A stretch of DNA of 64,000 bases. Source: Rhizobium sp. Root1220. GTDB taxonomy: Bacteria; Pseudomonadota; Alphaproteobacteria; Rhizobiales; Rhizobiaceae. Below, one piece after another: positions 8,510 to 18,003 of this stretch. The notes under the pieces are model-generated. The model worked only from the letters and a program-made list of their open reading frames with translations, was not told the DNA's origin and did not search any database. The translations under genes and the position numbers were made by a program. The DNA lies in NCBI RefSeq assembly GCF_001426265.1, contig NZ_LMDG01000023.1, positions 459,826-523,825 on the forward strand. The letters are read 5' to 3'. Within the stretch, counting starts at the first letter, position 1. The number at the start of each line of letters is the position of its first letter.

Positions 8510-9307
8510 ATGAGACTCGATTCCAAATATTTCGACCGTATCCGCACCCGCCGCAAACGCGAGCAGGAACCCGAACAGGCCCCCCCTTCCTGTCAGTGGG
8601 ACGGCTGCGACAAAAAAGGCGTGCATCGCGCTCCCGTCGGACGCAATGCCGAGGGACAGTTCTTTTTGTTCTGCTTCGAGCACGTCAAGGAATACAACAA
8701 GGGCTACAATTATTTCTCCGGCCTCTCGGACGGCGAGATCGCGCGCTACCAGAAAGAGGCGATCACCGGCCATCGCCCGACCTGGACCGTCGGCGTCAAC
8801 AAGTCGGCGAAAGACAGCCCCATCCAGTCGGAAGTGCGCTCGGGCGCCTATACCCGCGTTCGTGATCCCTTCGGCTTTGTTAAGGATGCGAAGAGCAGCG
8901 GCCCGCGTTTTCCCGAACAGCGCAAGCTTAAAAGTTTGGAAGCCAAGGCCTTCGACACCATGGACCTGGCGGCCAACGCCACCTCGGCCGAGATCAAGAG
9001 TCGCTACAAGGAACTGGTGAAGAAGCACCACCCGGATGCCAATGGCGGGAAAGCGGGCTCGCCACGTAGGCTACGAGATTGGCGACTTCCTGCGGATCGA
9101 TTCCCGTCCTTGCTCTTGGTCTTCAATCGGGTATGGTCCAAATCGGCTGAGGCCGCAGGCAACCGCGGCATGTGTTTTTGCGTTTGCCCCCCAGGCGCCT
9201 CGGCCACTTCCGGATGCGGCATTTCTTGTCCGGGACTATGTTCAAGAATGCTCGCAAGCGATCGATCTGTCGCCCCGAGGTTTGGTTTCAGTCCCGGAGA
9301 AGCATAG
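8510..9307 (+). CDS. J-domain protein with aberrant C-terminus
   Basis: The predicted product is 265 aa. Residues 1-150 hold a region with CQWDGC and [22 protein letters not shown] domain starts near residue 148, with helix [19 protein letters not shown] and the HPD tripeptide at 174-176. Rhizobial relatives typically end about 25-30 residues after HPD with helices III and IV. Here the sequence changes character at about residue 181 (base 9050) and reads on for some 85 residues rich in Pro, Cys and Ser. Helix III and IV are not recognisable. The first residues after the break, KAGSPRRLR, still loosely resemble the expected continuation, so small indels or a local deletion are likely. The gene diverges from bolA and lies 100 bases ahead of cobS. 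Cochaperone activity is doubtful. Confidence 0.7.
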   Translation: MRLDSKYFDRIRTRRKREQEPEQAPPSCQWDGCDKKGVHRAPVGRNAEGQFFLFCFEHVKEYNKGYNYFSGLSDGEIARYQKEAITGHRPTWTVGVNKSAKDSPIQSEVRSGAYTRVRDPFGFVKDAKSSGPRFPEQRKLKSLEAKAFDTMDLAANATSAEIKSRYKELVKKHHPDANGGKAGSPRRLRDWRLPADRFPSLLLVFNRVWSKSAEAAGNRGMCFCVCPPGASATSGCGISCPGLCSRMLASDRSVAPRFGFSPGEA

Positions 9308-9407
9308 CCGACGTCCCGACATGAGCGGGCGCGGACCTTCTGCGGCGCCGTGGTTGCAAACTGGACTGAGACAGTATGGCAGGGTGTCGGTCACCCTCCT
9401 TGGAGAC

Positions 9408-10403
9408 ATGATGAGCAAGATTGACCTTGATATTTCCGAGATTCCAGACACTACCGTTTCGGTCAGGGACGTCTTCGGCATCGATTCCGACATCCGCGTT
9501 CCGGCCTACAGCCAGGGCAGCGCCTATGTCCCGGATCTCGACCCGGACTACCTCTTCGATCGCGAGACGACGCTCGCCATTCTTGCCGGCTTTGCCCACA
9601 ATCGACGCGTGATGATTTCGGGCTACCACGGCACCGGCAAGTCTTCGCACATCGAGCAGGTAGCAGCGCGCCTCAACTGGCCGTGCGTGCGTATCAACCT
9701 CGACAGCCATGTCAGCCGTATCGACCTCGTCGGCAAGGATGCGATCGTCGTCAAGGACGGCCTGCAGATCACCGAATTCAAGGACGGCATCCTGCCCTGG
9801 GCCTATCAGCACAATGTGGCGCTGGTCTTCGACGAATACGATGCCGGCCGCCCGGACGTGATGTTCGTTATCCAGCGCGTGCTGGAATCGTCCGGCCGCC
9901 TGACGCTGCTTGACCAGAGCCGCGTTATCCGCCCTCACCCTGCCTTCCGGCTGTTTGCGACGGCGAACACCATCGGTCTGGGCGATACCACGGGCCTCTA
10001 TCACGGCACGCAGCAGATCAACCAGGCGCAGATGGACCGCTGGTCGATCGTCACGACGCTGAACTACCTGCCCCACGATCATGAAGTAAATATCGTCGCC
10101 TCCAAGGTGAAAAGCTTCGGCAAGGACAAGAACGGCCGTGACACCGTCTCCAAGATGGTGCGGGTTGCCGATCTGACCCGCGCGTCCTTCATGAACGGCG
10201 ACCTGTCGACCGTCATGAGCCCGCGTACCGTCATCACCTGGGCTGAAAACGCCGAGATCTTCGGTGATCTTGCCTTCGCCTTCCGCGTCACCTTCCTCAA
10301 CAAGTGTGACGAACTGGAGCGTCCGCTGGTCGCCGAACACTATCAGCGCGCCTTCGGTGTCGAGCTGAAGGAAAGTGCTGCCAACATCGTCCTGGAGGCC
10401 TGA
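9408..10403 (+). CDS. cobS: Cobaltochelatase subunit CobS
   Basis: A 331-residue AAA+ ATPase. With CobT and CobN it inserts cobalt into hydrogenobyrinic acid a,c-diamide in the aerobic cobalamin pathway. It starts [19 protein letters not shown], as in known CobS. The Walker A motif is GYHGTGKSS at residues 72-80, Walker B is [11 protein letters not shown], and a sensor region follows at [17 protein letters not shown]. The ATG at 9408 (or the adjacent 9411) is preceded by TTGGAGAC. The frame is open back to 9036, but that extension shows no CobS similarity. cobT follows 12 bases downstream. All nucleotide-binding residues look intact. Confidence 0.97.
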   Translation: MMSKIDLDISEIPDTTVSVRDVFGIDSDIRVPAYSQGSAYVPDLDPDYLFDRETTLAILAGFAHNRRVMISGYHGTGKSSHIEQVAARLNWPCVRINLDSHVSRIDLVGKDAIVVKDGLQITEFKDGILPWAYQHNVALVFDEYDAGRPDVMFVIQRVLESSGRLTLLDQSRVIRPHPAFRLFATANTIGLGDTTGLYHGTQQINQAQMDRWSIVTTLNYLPHDHEVNIVASKVKSFGKDKNGRDTVSKMVRVADLTRASFMNGDLSTVMSPRTVITWAENAEIFGDLAFAFRVTFLNKCDELERPLVAEHYQRAFGVELKESAANIVLEA

Positions 10404-10415
10404 GGCCAATCGATC

Positions 10416-12317
10416 ATGGCAGCTCGCGGTGACAATTCGAAAGCAAAGCCTGGCTCGCCGGTCGACGTGGAGCCGTTACGCAGGGCGATAACCGGCAGCG
10501 TGCGCGCCATCGCCGGCGACGGCGAGGTCGAAGTAACCTTCGCCAATGAGCGCCCCGGAATGACGGCCGAGCGCATTCGCCTGCCGGAGCTTTCCAAGCG
10601 ACCGACGGCGCACGAGCTCGCGGTTACGCGCGGTCTTGGCGACTCGATGGCGCTGAGGCTTGCCTGCCATGACGAGAAGGTGCACGCCACGATGGCGCCG
10701 CAGGGCTCCGACGCGCGGGCGATCTTCGATGCGGTGGAACAAGCGCGTGTCGAATCCATTGGTGCGCTGCGCATGGAAGGCGTTGCCGCCAACCTGCGTT
10801 CCATGACCGAGGAGAAATACGCCAAGGCGAACTTCACCGGCATCGAACGCCAGGAAGATGCGCCCGTCGGCGAAGCTGTTGCCATGATGGTGCGCGAGAA
10901 GCTGACAGGCCAGAAGCCACCGGCGTCGGGTGGTAAGGTGCTCGATCTGTGGCGCTCTTTCATCGAGGAAAAGGCCGGGTCGGAACTCGACAATCTCTCG
11001 AATGTCATCACCGACCAGCAGGCCTTCTCGAAGGTCATCCGCAACATGCTGTCGGCCATGGAAATGGCCGAGGAGTATGGCGACGACGACAGCGACCCCG
11101 AGTCCGACGACCAATCGGATCAGGAGGATCAGCCGGGCGGCGAGGAGCAGAACGACGACGAAGTCGACGATGACGCCGGCTCCGATGCCGCGCCCGTCGA
11201 AGACAGCGAAGTCGCCGACGAGCAGATGGAGGACGGCGAGACCGAAGGCGCCGAGATCTCCGACGACGACATGATGGAGGAAGGCGAGGACGATTCGGAG
11301 ACGCCGGGCGAGACCCGCCGTCCGAACACGCCGTTCGACGACTTCAACGAGAAGGTCGATTACCACGTCTTCACCGAGGATTTCGACGAGACGATCACCG
11401 CCGAGGAACTCTGCGATGCGGCCGAGCTCGAGCGCCTGCGCGCCTTCCTCGACAAGCAGCTGGCGCATCTGCAGGGCGCCGTCGGTCGCCTGGCCAACCG
11501 TTTGCAGCGCCGTTTGATGGCGCAGCAGAACCGCTCCTGGGACTTCGACCTCGAAGAGGGCTATCTCGATCCGGCGCGCCTGACGCGCATGATCATCGAC
11601 CCGATGCAGGCGCTGTCCTTCAAGATGGAGCGCGACACGCAGTTCCGTGATACCGTCGTAACCCTGCTGATCGACAATTCAGGCTCGATGCGCGGACGAC
11701 CGATCACGGTCGCCGCCACGTGCGCCGATATTCTGGCTCGCACGCTCGAACGTTGCGGCGTCAAGGTCGAGATCCTAGGCTTCACCACCAAGGCTTGGAA
11801 AGGTGGACAAGCGCGCGAACAGTGGCTGGCCAACGGCAAGCCGCAGACGCCGGGTCGCCTCAACGACCTGCGGCATATCATCTACAAATCAGCCGACGCA
11901 CCGTGGCGCCGTGCGCGCAGCAATCTCGGCCTGATGATGCGTGAAGGCCTGCTCAAGGAAAACATCGACGGCGAAGCGCTGATCTGGGCACATAATCGCC
12001 TGCTTGCCCGCCGCGAACAGCGCCGCATCCTGATGATGATCTCCGACGGTGCGCCGGTCGACGATTCGACATTGTCGGTCAATCCGGGCAACTACCTGGA
12101 ACGCCATCTACGCGCGGTCATCGATCGCATCGAGACCCGCTCGCCGGTCGAGCTGCTGGCCATCGGCATCGGTCACGACGTCACGCGCTACTACCGCAAG
12201 GCAGTGACGATCGTCGATGCGGACGAGCTGGCAGGCGCAATGACCGAGCAGCTTGCCTCGCTCTTCGAGGATCAGGCCTCCCAGCCGCGAGGCGGGCGTC
12301 TCCGTCGCGCAGGCTGA
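10416..12317 (+). CDS. cobT: Cobaltochelatase subunit CobT
   Basis: A 633-residue partner of CobS in the AAA+ part of cobaltochelatase. The N-terminal domain runs to about residue 215. A strongly acidic low-complexity linker follows at about 218-305 (stretches of Asp/Glu with Gln). A C-terminal von Willebrand A domain has its MIDAS motif DNSGS at residue 419 and a second segment [15 protein letters not shown]. The acidic linker and MIDAS are the hallmarks of CobT and resemble the BchD subunit of magnesium chelatase. It lies 12 bases after cobS and 6 bases before the next gene on the same strand, suggesting one operon. Confidence 0.97.
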   Translation: MAARGDNSKAKPGSPVDVEPLRRAITGSVRAIAGDGEVEVTFANERPGMTAERIRLPELSKRPTAHELAVTRGLGDSMALRLACHDEKVHATMAPQGSDARAIFDAVEQARVESIGALRMEGVAANLRSMTEEKYAKANFTGIERQEDAPVGEAVAMMVREKLTGQKPPASGGKVLDLWRSFIEEKAGSELDNLSNVITDQQAFSKVIRNMLSAMEMAEEYGDDDSDPESDDQSDQEDQPGGEEQNDDEVDDDAGSDAAPVEDSEVADEQMEDGETEGAEISDDDMMEEGEDDSETPGETRRPNTPFDDFNEKVDYHVFTEDFDETITAEELCDAAELERLRAFLDKQLAHLQGAVGRLANRLQRRLMAQQNRSWDFDLEEGYLDPARLTRMIIDPMQALSFKMERDTQFRDTVVTLLIDNSGSMRGRPITVAATCADILARTLERCGVKVEILGFTTKAWKGGQAREQWLANGKPQTPGRLNDLRHIIYKSADAPWRRARSNLGLMMREGLLKENIDGEALIWAHNRLLARREQRRILMMISDGAPVDDSTLSVNPGNYLERHLRAVIDRIETRSPVELLAIGIGHDVTRYYRKAVTIVDADELAGAMTEQLASLFEDQASQPRGGRLRRAG

Positions 12318-12323
12318 CCGCGC

Positions 12324-13337
12324 ATGAGCGCTGCCTGGGCGGTTGGGAAACAATACGCACTCTTGGCGCTGCTGGCTCTTGGCCTTGCGACCGGCATGCC
12401 GGCGGTGGCCGGCACGTTTCCGTCGGTCATCGAGAGCCGTGTCATTTCCGATTTCAAGATAGGCTCGAACGAGACAAGGTTCGGGCCTTTCGAATTTCTC
12501 GGTGGGCTGGAGATGGTGTCGCGCAACCGGGTGTTCGGTTCGCTGTCATCCATCCGCCTCCAGCCGGACCGGACGCATTTCGTCGGGGTTCTGGACACCG
12601 GCCACTGGATGACCGGTTGTATCGAGCGCAATCCGCAAGGCCGCCTTTCGGGTTTGGCGGATGTCGAGATCACCCCGATGCGCAACCGCGTCGGGCAAAG
12701 CTTCGAGGGCAAAGGCCATATGGATGCCGAGGGCCTCGCGCTGCATGGTGATCGGGTGCTGGTCTCCTTCGAACAGGATCACCGCGTGGATGTCTATCCC
12801 AATCCGGGCTTCGAGACCTCGCGCGCCATCGACGCGATGCCTATCCCGTTTCCGAAACGCTCGCTGCGCGCCAACCGGGGCTTCGAAACCATAGCCGTCT
12901 CTCCGCTGACGAGCCCACTGAAGGGCGGTACGCTCATCGTTGCCGAGCGCAGCCTCGATGCCGATGGCAACGCCTATGCAGCCATCCTCGACGGGCCGAT
13001 GAAGGGCAAGCTCGCACTTGCCCACTACGGCGACTACGATGCCACCGACGGCGCCTTCCTGCCGAACGGCGACCTGCTGCTGTTGGAGCGTCGGTTCAAC
13101 ATGGCCGAGGGAATCGGTATGCGCATCCGTCGCATCAAGTCCGCCGACATCAAGCCAGGTTCCGTGATGGACGGCGAGATTCTGCTGCAGGGCGACTTCA
13201 ACTACCAGATCGACAACATGGAAGGCCTTGAGGCCTTCACCGCCGTCGACGGTACGACGCATGTCATTCTCGTCTCCGACGACAACCATTCTATGCTGCA
13301 GCGCAATCTGATGCTGGAATTCCGATTGGTGGAATAG
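12324..13337 (+). CDS. Phytase-esterase-like secreted protein
   Basis: A 337-residue protein with an N-terminal signal peptide of about 30 residues (hydrophobic LLALGLATGMPAVAG, then a likely cleavage). The mature part resembles the 'esterase-like activity of phytase' family, a beta-propeller fold. It has repeated motifs such as FLGGLEMVS, GSLSSIRLQPDRTHFVGVLD, FLPNGDLLLLERRF and DNMEGLEAF. Substrate and reaction are unknown for most members. It starts 6 bases after the cobT stop and is probably co-transcribed with cobST, although nothing links it to cobalamin biochemistry. Confidence 0.8.
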   Translation: MSAAWAVGKQYALLALLALGLATGMPAVAGTFPSVIESRVISDFKIGSNETRFGPFEFLGGLEMVSRNRVFGSLSSIRLQPDRTHFVGVLDTGHWMTGCIERNPQGRLSGLADVEITPMRNRVGQSFEGKGHMDAEGLALHGDRVLVSFEQDHRVDVYPNPGFETSRAIDAMPIPFPKRSLRANRGFETIAVSPLTSPLKGGTLIVAERSLDADGNAYAAILDGPMKGKLALAHYGDYDATDGAFLPNGDLLLLERRFNMAEGIGMRIRRIKSADIKPGSVMDGEILLQGDFNYQIDNMEGLEAFTAVDGTTHVILVSDDNHSMLQRNLMLEFRLVE

Positions 13338-13390
13338 CGCGCCGACAATTCGGCGGCGGGCCACTGTGTCGATGGTAGTCTGTTTGACGC

Positions 13391-14839
13391 CTACGGGTTT
13401 AGCGTGTTCTTGAAGATCCGCCCGTCCTTGATGATGACGGCCAGATTCTTGTCCGGGTCGCTCAGAAGGTTGATATCTTCAAGAGGATCCCCATCCACGA
13501 GAAGCATGTCCGCGAATGCTCCTCCCTCCAGAACGCCAAGTTTGCCCTGATAGGGGTTGCGAGGCCCGGACAAGGCCAAAAGCTCGGCGTTCGTCGAGGT
13601 CGCCATCTGCAGAACTTCGGCGTTCGAATACCAACGGCTGAGATGCGTCAGCATCGTCCCTTGCCGTGCGGTCATCTCTGGTGAGAACAGCATGTCAGAG
13701 CCCCACGCGGTCTTGATCTTGTGCTTGCGCGCGAGATCGTAGGCCACCGGGGTGGCGGCAAATACCTGGCGCAGCCGCTCGGCAGACGGGCCGGTGAGCG
13801 GCACGGAATCCTCGACGGAGAGAAACGGCTGAATGCTGAGCCAGATTCCCTTGTCGGCCATCATCCTTGCCGTGTCCTCGTCCATCAGATGGGCGTGCTC
13901 GATGCAGGCTGCCCCTGCGGCTATGGCGCGCTGGACGGTGTTGGGGGCGTAGGCATGAACGGTGACATAGGTATTCCAATCCTTCGCGACGGCAACAGCT
14001 GCCCGGAGATCGCCTTCGCTGAATGTCGTCATGTCGAGCGGGCTGCGCGGCGATGAAACACCGCCGCCACCGACGATCTTGATCTGGGACGCGCCCTGCA
14101 TGAACTGTTCGCGAACCCGGAGCTGCACCTCACCCAAACTGTCGGCAATCATCGCACCGCCGGATTTCTCCACGATGCTGAGCTGGGCCGGATTGCGTGG
14201 GATTTCCGATAGCATCCGCAGGTCGCCGTGACCGCCCGACGTCGTGATCATTGCCCCGGAGGGATAGATCCGCGGACCTGGAATCACGCCGTTATCGATC
14301 GCCTGCTTGAATGTGAAGACTGGTCCTCCGACATCGCGGACTGTGGTAAAGCCGCGCAACAGTGTGCGCTCCGCCTCCGCCGTGGAAGCGGTGAAGATCG
14401 CGCCCGGATCTCCCGTCACGGCGATGGTGATAGGAACGGCGGCGAAAAGGCTGTGCCAATGCGCGTCGATCATGCCGGGCATGAGGAGGCGCCCGCCGCA
14501 GTCAATGACGGTTGCATCGGCAGGCGGCTGACTATTGGTCGTGTCGATTGAGGCGATCCTGTTGCCCTCGATCAAGATCTGCGCCCCGGATTGTGCCGTG
14601 GCAGACTTCCCATCGAACACCTTTGCTTGCCTAAGGAGGATCCTGGTCGGCGGCGCGGACGTCTGCGCCAAGGCGAGTGGTGGAGCGGCGGCGGTGAACA
14701 GTGCTGCGCCGAGCCCGCTGAGAACTCCCCGCCGGGTAAGGTACTCCAGCCGGCGCGACGCATGCTGAATCTCAGGCGAAAGGCAACCGCAGCCGAAGCC
14801 GTGGCCGAGATGCTGGTATTTTCCACCCAACCGGATCAT
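13391..14839 (-). CDS. Amidohydrolase family protein with Tat signal
   Basis: A 482-residue metal-dependent hydrolase. Residues 36-60 carry a twin-arginine type signal (LTRRGVLSGLGAALF, then AAAPPLALAQT). It is preceded by an unusual 30-residue leader with a CGC pair. The amidohydrolase TIM barrel shows HxH in MPGMIDAHWHSLF, later histidines in YVTVHAYAPN and CIEHAHLMDED, and the metal Asp in AWGSDMLFS. Related enzymes are imidazolonepropionase-like or prolidase-like amidohydrolases; the substrate cannot be told here. The long leader before the Tat motif may mean that the start is annotated too early, but no other ATG or GTG is clearly better. It stands alone between convergent and co-directional neighbours. 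Confidence 0.83.
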   Translation of the reverse strand: MIRLGGKYQHLGHGFGCGCLSPEIQHASRRLEYLTRRGVLSGLGAALFTAAAPPLALAQTSAPPTRILLRQAKVFDGKSATAQSGAQILIEGNRIASIDTTNSQPPADATVIDCGGRLLMPGMIDAHWHSLFAAVPITIAVTGDPGAIFTASTAEAERTLLRGFTTVRDVGGPVFTFKQAIDNGVIPGPRIYPSGAMITTSGGHGDLRMLSEIPRNPAQLSIVEKSGGAMIADSLGEVQLRVREQFMQGASQIKIVGGGGVSSPRSPLDMTTFSEGDLRAAVAVAKDWNTYVTVHAYAPNTVQRAIAAGAACIEHAHLMDEDTARMMADKGIWLSIQPFLSVEDSVPLTGPSAERLRQVFAATPVAYDLARKHKIKTAWGSDMLFSPEMTARQGTMLTHLSRWYSNAEVLQMATSTNAELLALSGPRNPYQGKLGVLEGGAFADMLLVDGDPLEDINLLSDPDKNLAVIIKDGRIFKNTLNP

Positions 14840-15004
14840 TGCTTACTCTCCTCCTCAACTCTGCGGCCGACGACGATAGGGATGCAACTATAGGGGCAGA
14901 ATGGTCAAACAATCTGACATTGTCCAGCGCCGTGGCATCGGGTTTGATGCCACGGTCGCTTTCGTCAGACTTGAGCAGTGCGGGATAGCGCCAGGCGCTG
15001 CCGA

Positions 15005-15640
15005 TCAGTTGGCGCGAACCGCCTGTGTCGGACGCAGCACGCTCATCAGGGCGCCGTAGGGAAGCAGCATGAGCAGACCGACAATTACCTTCACCGAAAA
15101 ATCGCCGATTGCCCAGGAGATCCAGCGCGGCGCCTGTGCGGTGAAAACGCCAAGGATGGGGACGGCTTCCAGCGCGAAGGGATCGTTCGGACCGATGAAG
15201 ACGAAGACGGCGGCAAACGCGAAGGAAAAGAAGATCGCTGTATCGAGCATCGAACCGACCAGTGAGCCGAGCAGCGGTGCACGCCACCATGCCTGTTGGC
15301 GCAGCCGGTTGAAGACGGCGATATCGAGCAGCTGACCGGCAAGATAGGCCGAGCCGGATGCGATCGCGATGCGTGGAACAGAGGTGACGAAAGAAAGCGC
15401 GACACCAACCACGAAGCCTGCGAACACCACCTTGCGCGCGGCCTTGGGGCCGAACTGGCGGTTGGTGAGGTCGGTTATCAGGAAGGCGACCGGGTAGGTG
15501 AAGGCACCCCAGGTCAGAAGATCGGCCAGATTGATGCCGGCGAGCTCGGCATGCAGGGGAAACTGAACCAGGAAGTTCGAGGCGACGACGACCAGCGTCA
15601 TCAGGGCTACGTAGATAAGGGTAGAGCGCATCGTCAGCAT
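15005..15640 (-). CDS. yhhQ: Queuosine precursor transporter (VUT family)
   Basis: A 211-residue inner-membrane protein with about six hydrophobic segments. It contains the VUT/ECF signature LADLLTWGAFTYPVAFLITD, followed by NRQFGPKAARKVVFAGFVVG and a conserved PRIAIASGSAYLAGQLLDI segment. YhhQ imports 7-cyano- or 7-aminomethyl-7-deazaguanine for queuosine in tRNA. The start is the ATG at 15640, placed 7 bases after AGGA. A candidate preQ1 riboswitch occupies 15637-15666 and overlaps this start, which supports both the function and the start choice. The frame is open for 17 codons further upstream without similarity. A hairpin terminator separates it from rpmB. Confidence 0.92.
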   Translation of the reverse strand: MLTMRSTLIYVALMTLVVVASNFLVQFPLHAELAGINLADLLTWGAFTYPVAFLITDLTNRQFGPKAARKVVFAGFVVGVALSFVTSVPRIAIASGSAYLAGQLLDIAVFNRLRQQAWWRAPLLGSLVGSMLDTAIFFSFAFAAVFVFIGPNDPFALEAVPILGVFTAQAPRWISWAIGDFSVKVIVGLLMLLPYGALMSVLRPTQAVRAN

Positions 15641-15666
15641 TTTTTTATCCTGGGGTATGCCACCAG
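15637..15666 (-). ncRNA. Candidate preQ1-I-type riboswitch controlling yhhQ
   Basis: Reading the minus strand from 15666: CUGG pairs with CCAG (15653-15650), enclosing a loop with GCAU (15660-15657) and a following ACCCCAG. An A-rich stretch GAUAAAAAAA comes next, then AUGC (15640-15637), which can pair with the loop GCAU to close an H-type pseudoknot. This reproduces the layout of preQ1-I aptamers, and the ACCCCAG segment is identical to that of the Thermoanaerobacter aptamer as I recall it. AUGC contains the yhhQ start codon and the 3' arm of the first stem carries the Shine-Dalgarno AGGA, so ligand binding would block translation. Confidence 0.62.
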
Positions 15667-15689
15667 TTGGAGGGATCGGCAGGCAAAGC

Positions 15690-15726
15690 AAAAGGCTTGT
15701 CCGGAGATTATCCGTGCAAGCCTTTT
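15690..15726 (-). terminator. Terminator after rpmB
   Basis: A 10-bp perfect stem (AAAAGGCTTG/CAAGCCTTTT) with a nested CGGA/TCCG pair in its loop. It starts 31 bases past the rpmB stop and ends in CCTTTTGCTTT on the minus strand. It would insulate rpmB from yhhQ. Confidence 0.65.
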
Positions 15727-15756
15727 GAAGCCTTATAGCAGAAGGGCAGTTGCTGT

Positions 15757-16056
15757 TTAAGCAGCGACAGCAGCTTCGGCGGTCTTCTTGACAATCTGAC
15801 GGCGCAGCAGACGAGCGCGCATCGACAGATCACCTTCGCTTGCCTTGATCAGGAAAGCATCGAGACCACCGCGATGCTCGACGGTACGCAGAGCAGCAGC
15901 CGAAACGCGAAGACGGTAACGCTGGCCGAGCGCGTCGGAGATCAGCGTAACCTGGCACAGGTTCGGGAGGAACCGGCGCTTGGTCTTGTTGTTGGCATGG
16001 CTGACATTGTTGCCAACGAGGACTGCCTTGCCGGTCAATTCGCACATGCGGGACAT
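15757..16056 (-). CDS. rpmB: 50S ribosomal protein L28
   Basis: A 99-residue basic protein starting [20 protein letters not shown]. It contains [13 protein letters not shown] and a C-terminal helical arm ([19 protein letters not shown]), matching L28 in alphaproteobacteria. It is a structural protein of the large ribosomal subunit. The ATG at 16056 gives the conserved N-terminus. A strong promoter lies about 95 bases upstream and a hairpin terminator follows, so it appears to be a single-gene unit. Confidence 0.97.
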   Translation of the reverse strand: MSRMCELTGKAVLVGNNVSHANNKTKRRFLPNLCQVTLISDALGQRYRLRVSAAALRTVEHRGGLDAFLIKASEGDLSMRARLLRRQIVKKTAEAAVAA

Positions 16057-16149
16057 GAGACACCTATTCTTGTTTTTCTCGGCCATCTATTGCCGACCCG
16101 CGCAAAATCGGGCTTGCAATCCAACAGGCCATGATTGGAAAGTTGCGGT

Positions 16150-16178
16150 TCTATAATCAGGCAGGTCGCGCCCGTCAA
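16150..16178 (-). promoter_or_regulatory. Sigma-70 promoter of rpmB
   Basis: On the minus strand, TTGACG (16178-16173), a 17-base spacer and TATAGA (16155-16150). The leader to the rpmB ATG would be about 87 bases. Both boxes match the rhizobial housekeeping consensus well. Confidence 0.6.
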
Positions 16179-16298
16179 GCCAAACCTTGGCGTTTCCCGC
16201 AATTCCGTCAAAAAGCTGGTGTTTGCTTGATGGAACGACAAGGATATAGACCGTGTTCGACGGCCTGACCAGTTCGCCGGGACGACAAGGTTCATTTC

Positions 16299-17075
16299 AT
16301 GGCTCATATGGGCAGACGTATTCTCATTTCCGCCCTCGCTGTGCTGATGGCCGTTCCGGCCGGCGCTGGCGAGGTCGTGCATCGGACGGAGTACAAGGTT
16401 GCGCTCGGGATACTGACGATTGCTCGCGCCACGTTCGTCACTCGAATTGAAGACGACAAGAGCTACAAGGTTTCCGGCGATATCAGCTCTGCGGGTCTGG
16501 CGGATCTGGTGACGAACATTTCAGCCAAGACAAGCGTCGATGGCGTGCTGCGGGGCGATCGACTGCAGGCCTCGCGCTACTACCTTTACTACAAGAGCGG
16601 AAAACGGGCGCGCACCTACGAGGTTCGCTATAACAATGGCAACATAACCTCGACCACGGTCAAGCCGCCGCGCCGTCCGCCGGCAAATTGGGTCGATGTC
16701 CCTGCCGGAGACCTGCGCTCGGTACTGGATCCGATATCAGGGCTCATTTTCCCCGCCGACTCCAATCCTTGCTCGCAACGGCTTCCCATTTATGATGGTG
16801 AGATGCGGATGGATCTGGTGCTGTCGCCCAGAGGCTCGCAGGATTTTTCGACAGAGGGATTCAGCGGCAAGGCATTGGTCTGCAGCGTCCGGTTCGTTCC
16901 GAAATCCGGTTACAAGAAAGGCCGCAGCGACATTGTCTATCTCAGCAAGAGCAACCGTATGGAAATCTGGTTTGCCAAGGCAGATGCGGCCAATGTATAT
17001 GCTCCCGTCTATGTCCGTATCCCGACGCAATACGGGCCGGTGACCATCACGGCGGTGAAATACAGCGCAAGCTAA
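16299..17075 (+). CDS. DUF3108 domain exported protein
   Basis: A 258-residue protein with a signal peptide (MGRRILISALAVLMAVPAGAG, cleavage near residue 24). The mature part fits DUF3108, with YKVALGILTIARATF, KSYKVSGDISSAGLADL and a conserved VLDPISGLIF segment. Three cysteines remain after cleavage, so a periplasmic or outer-membrane-associated beta-rich protein is plausible. It diverges from rpmB. Its role is unknown. An ATG at 16308 is an alternative start that keeps the signal peptide. Confidence 0.82.
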   Translation: MAHMGRRILISALAVLMAVPAGAGEVVHRTEYKVALGILTIARATFVTRIEDDKSYKVSGDISSAGLADLVTNISAKTSVDGVLRGDRLQASRYYLYYKSGKRARTYEVRYNNGNITSTTVKPPRRPPANWVDVPAGDLRSVLDPISGLIFPADSNPCSQRLPIYDGEMRMDLVLSPRGSQDFSTEGFSGKALVCSVRFVPKSGYKKGRSDIVYLSKSNRMEIWFAKADAANVYAPVYVRIPTQYGPVTITAVKYSAS

Positions 17076-17105
17076 CGGGGCAAGGGTTCCCGTGAAAGGG
17101 GATAT

Positions 17106-18002
17106 GTGAAGCTTCGGGCAACGTTGATTGGGTTCACGGCCATTCTGATGTGGTCGTTTCTGGCGCTGCTGACCGCAGCCTCTGGCAGGATGCCGCCGTT
17201 TCAGCTTTCCGCCATCTGCTTTGCCATCGGCAGTATTCCGGGCATCCTAGTGCTGGCTCTCAATCCCTCACGACTGGCATTGCTCAAGCAGCCCGCCAAG
17301 GTGTGGATCGTCGGCATTGCCGGATTGTTCGGATACCACTTTCTTTACTTCACCGCACTACGCAACGCCCCGGCTGTGGAAGCGGGGCTCATCGCCTACC
17401 TCTGGCCGCTGCTGATCGTGGTCGGTTCGGCCCTGTTGCCGGGAGAGAGGCTGCGCTGGTACCACATTGTCGGCGCCCTGGCCGGTCTTGGCGGTACCTT
17501 CCTGATTGTCGGGCGGAACGGCATCGATTTCGACGGCGCCTACGCCATTGGCTACGGCGCGGCTATTCTCTGCGCGTTTACTTGGTCCGGATACTCCCTG
17601 CTGACGCGGCGGTTCGATGCCGTGTCGACGGATGTCGTTACCGGATTCTGTCTGGCAACGTCGGTTTTGTCCTTCGCTTGCCATCTCGGCCTTGAGGCCA
17701 CCGTGTGGCCGGAGACTGTGCTCGAATGGGTAGCTGTCGCGGGCCTTGGCCTGTTTCCGGTCGGTGCGGCGTTCTACGCCTGGGATCATGGTGTCAAGAA
17801 CGGGGACATCCAGATCCTGGGCGCGGCCAGTTATGCCGCGCCGCTGCTTTCGACGTTGATCCTGACCATTTTCGGATTTGCGGAACCGAGCTGGCGCATT
17901 GCGATTGCGTGCCTGCTTGTCACCGGCGGTGCTTTGCTCGCCGCGCAGGAGATGTTCCGGCGCAAGGCCGGGACGATCGAGCGGCCCGCCGCTGCCGAAT
18001 AA
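17106..18002 (+). CDS. EamA-family exporter, YddG-like (aromatic amino acids)
   Basis: A 298-residue inner-membrane protein with about ten hydrophobic helices in two EamA repeats. It starts at a GTG (17106) behind AAAGGGG, giving MKLRATLIGFTAILMWS, which resembles YddG. Conserved elements include FTALRNAPAVEAGLIAYLWP in the first repeat and a GAASYAAPLLSTLIL segment in the second. YddG exports aromatic amino acids. The assignment within the DMT superfamily is by similarity of the N-terminal half, and the substrate is an inference. It follows the DUF3108 gene by 30 bases and converges on the cupin gene. Confidence 0.83.
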   Translation: MKLRATLIGFTAILMWSFLALLTAASGRMPPFQLSAICFAIGSIPGILVLALNPSRLALLKQPAKVWIVGIAGLFGYHFLYFTALRNAPAVEAGLIAYLWPLLIVVGSALLPGERLRWYHIVGALAGLGGTFLIVGRNGIDFDGAYAIGYGAAILCAFTWSGYSLLTRRFDAVSTDVVTGFCLATSVLSFACHLGLEATVWPETVLEWVAVAGLGLFPVGAAFYAWDHGVKNGDIQILGAASYAAPLLSTLILTIFGFAEPSWRIAIACLLVTGGALLAAQEMFRRKAGTIERPAAAE

Positions 18003-18003
18003 C

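Noticed and set aside
8405-9031. N-terminal extension of bolA, open to 9031
   Set aside because: It is antisense to the J-domain gene; BolA homologs start at the ATG at 8404.
9036-9407. N-terminal extension of cobS
   Set aside because: The frame is open but unlike CobS; the true start [10 protein letters not shown] lies at 9408.
9308-9407. Possible cobalamin riboswitch ahead of cobS
   Set aside because: The gap is too short and lacks a B12-box-like GCCACTG sequence; no cobalamin element was seen.
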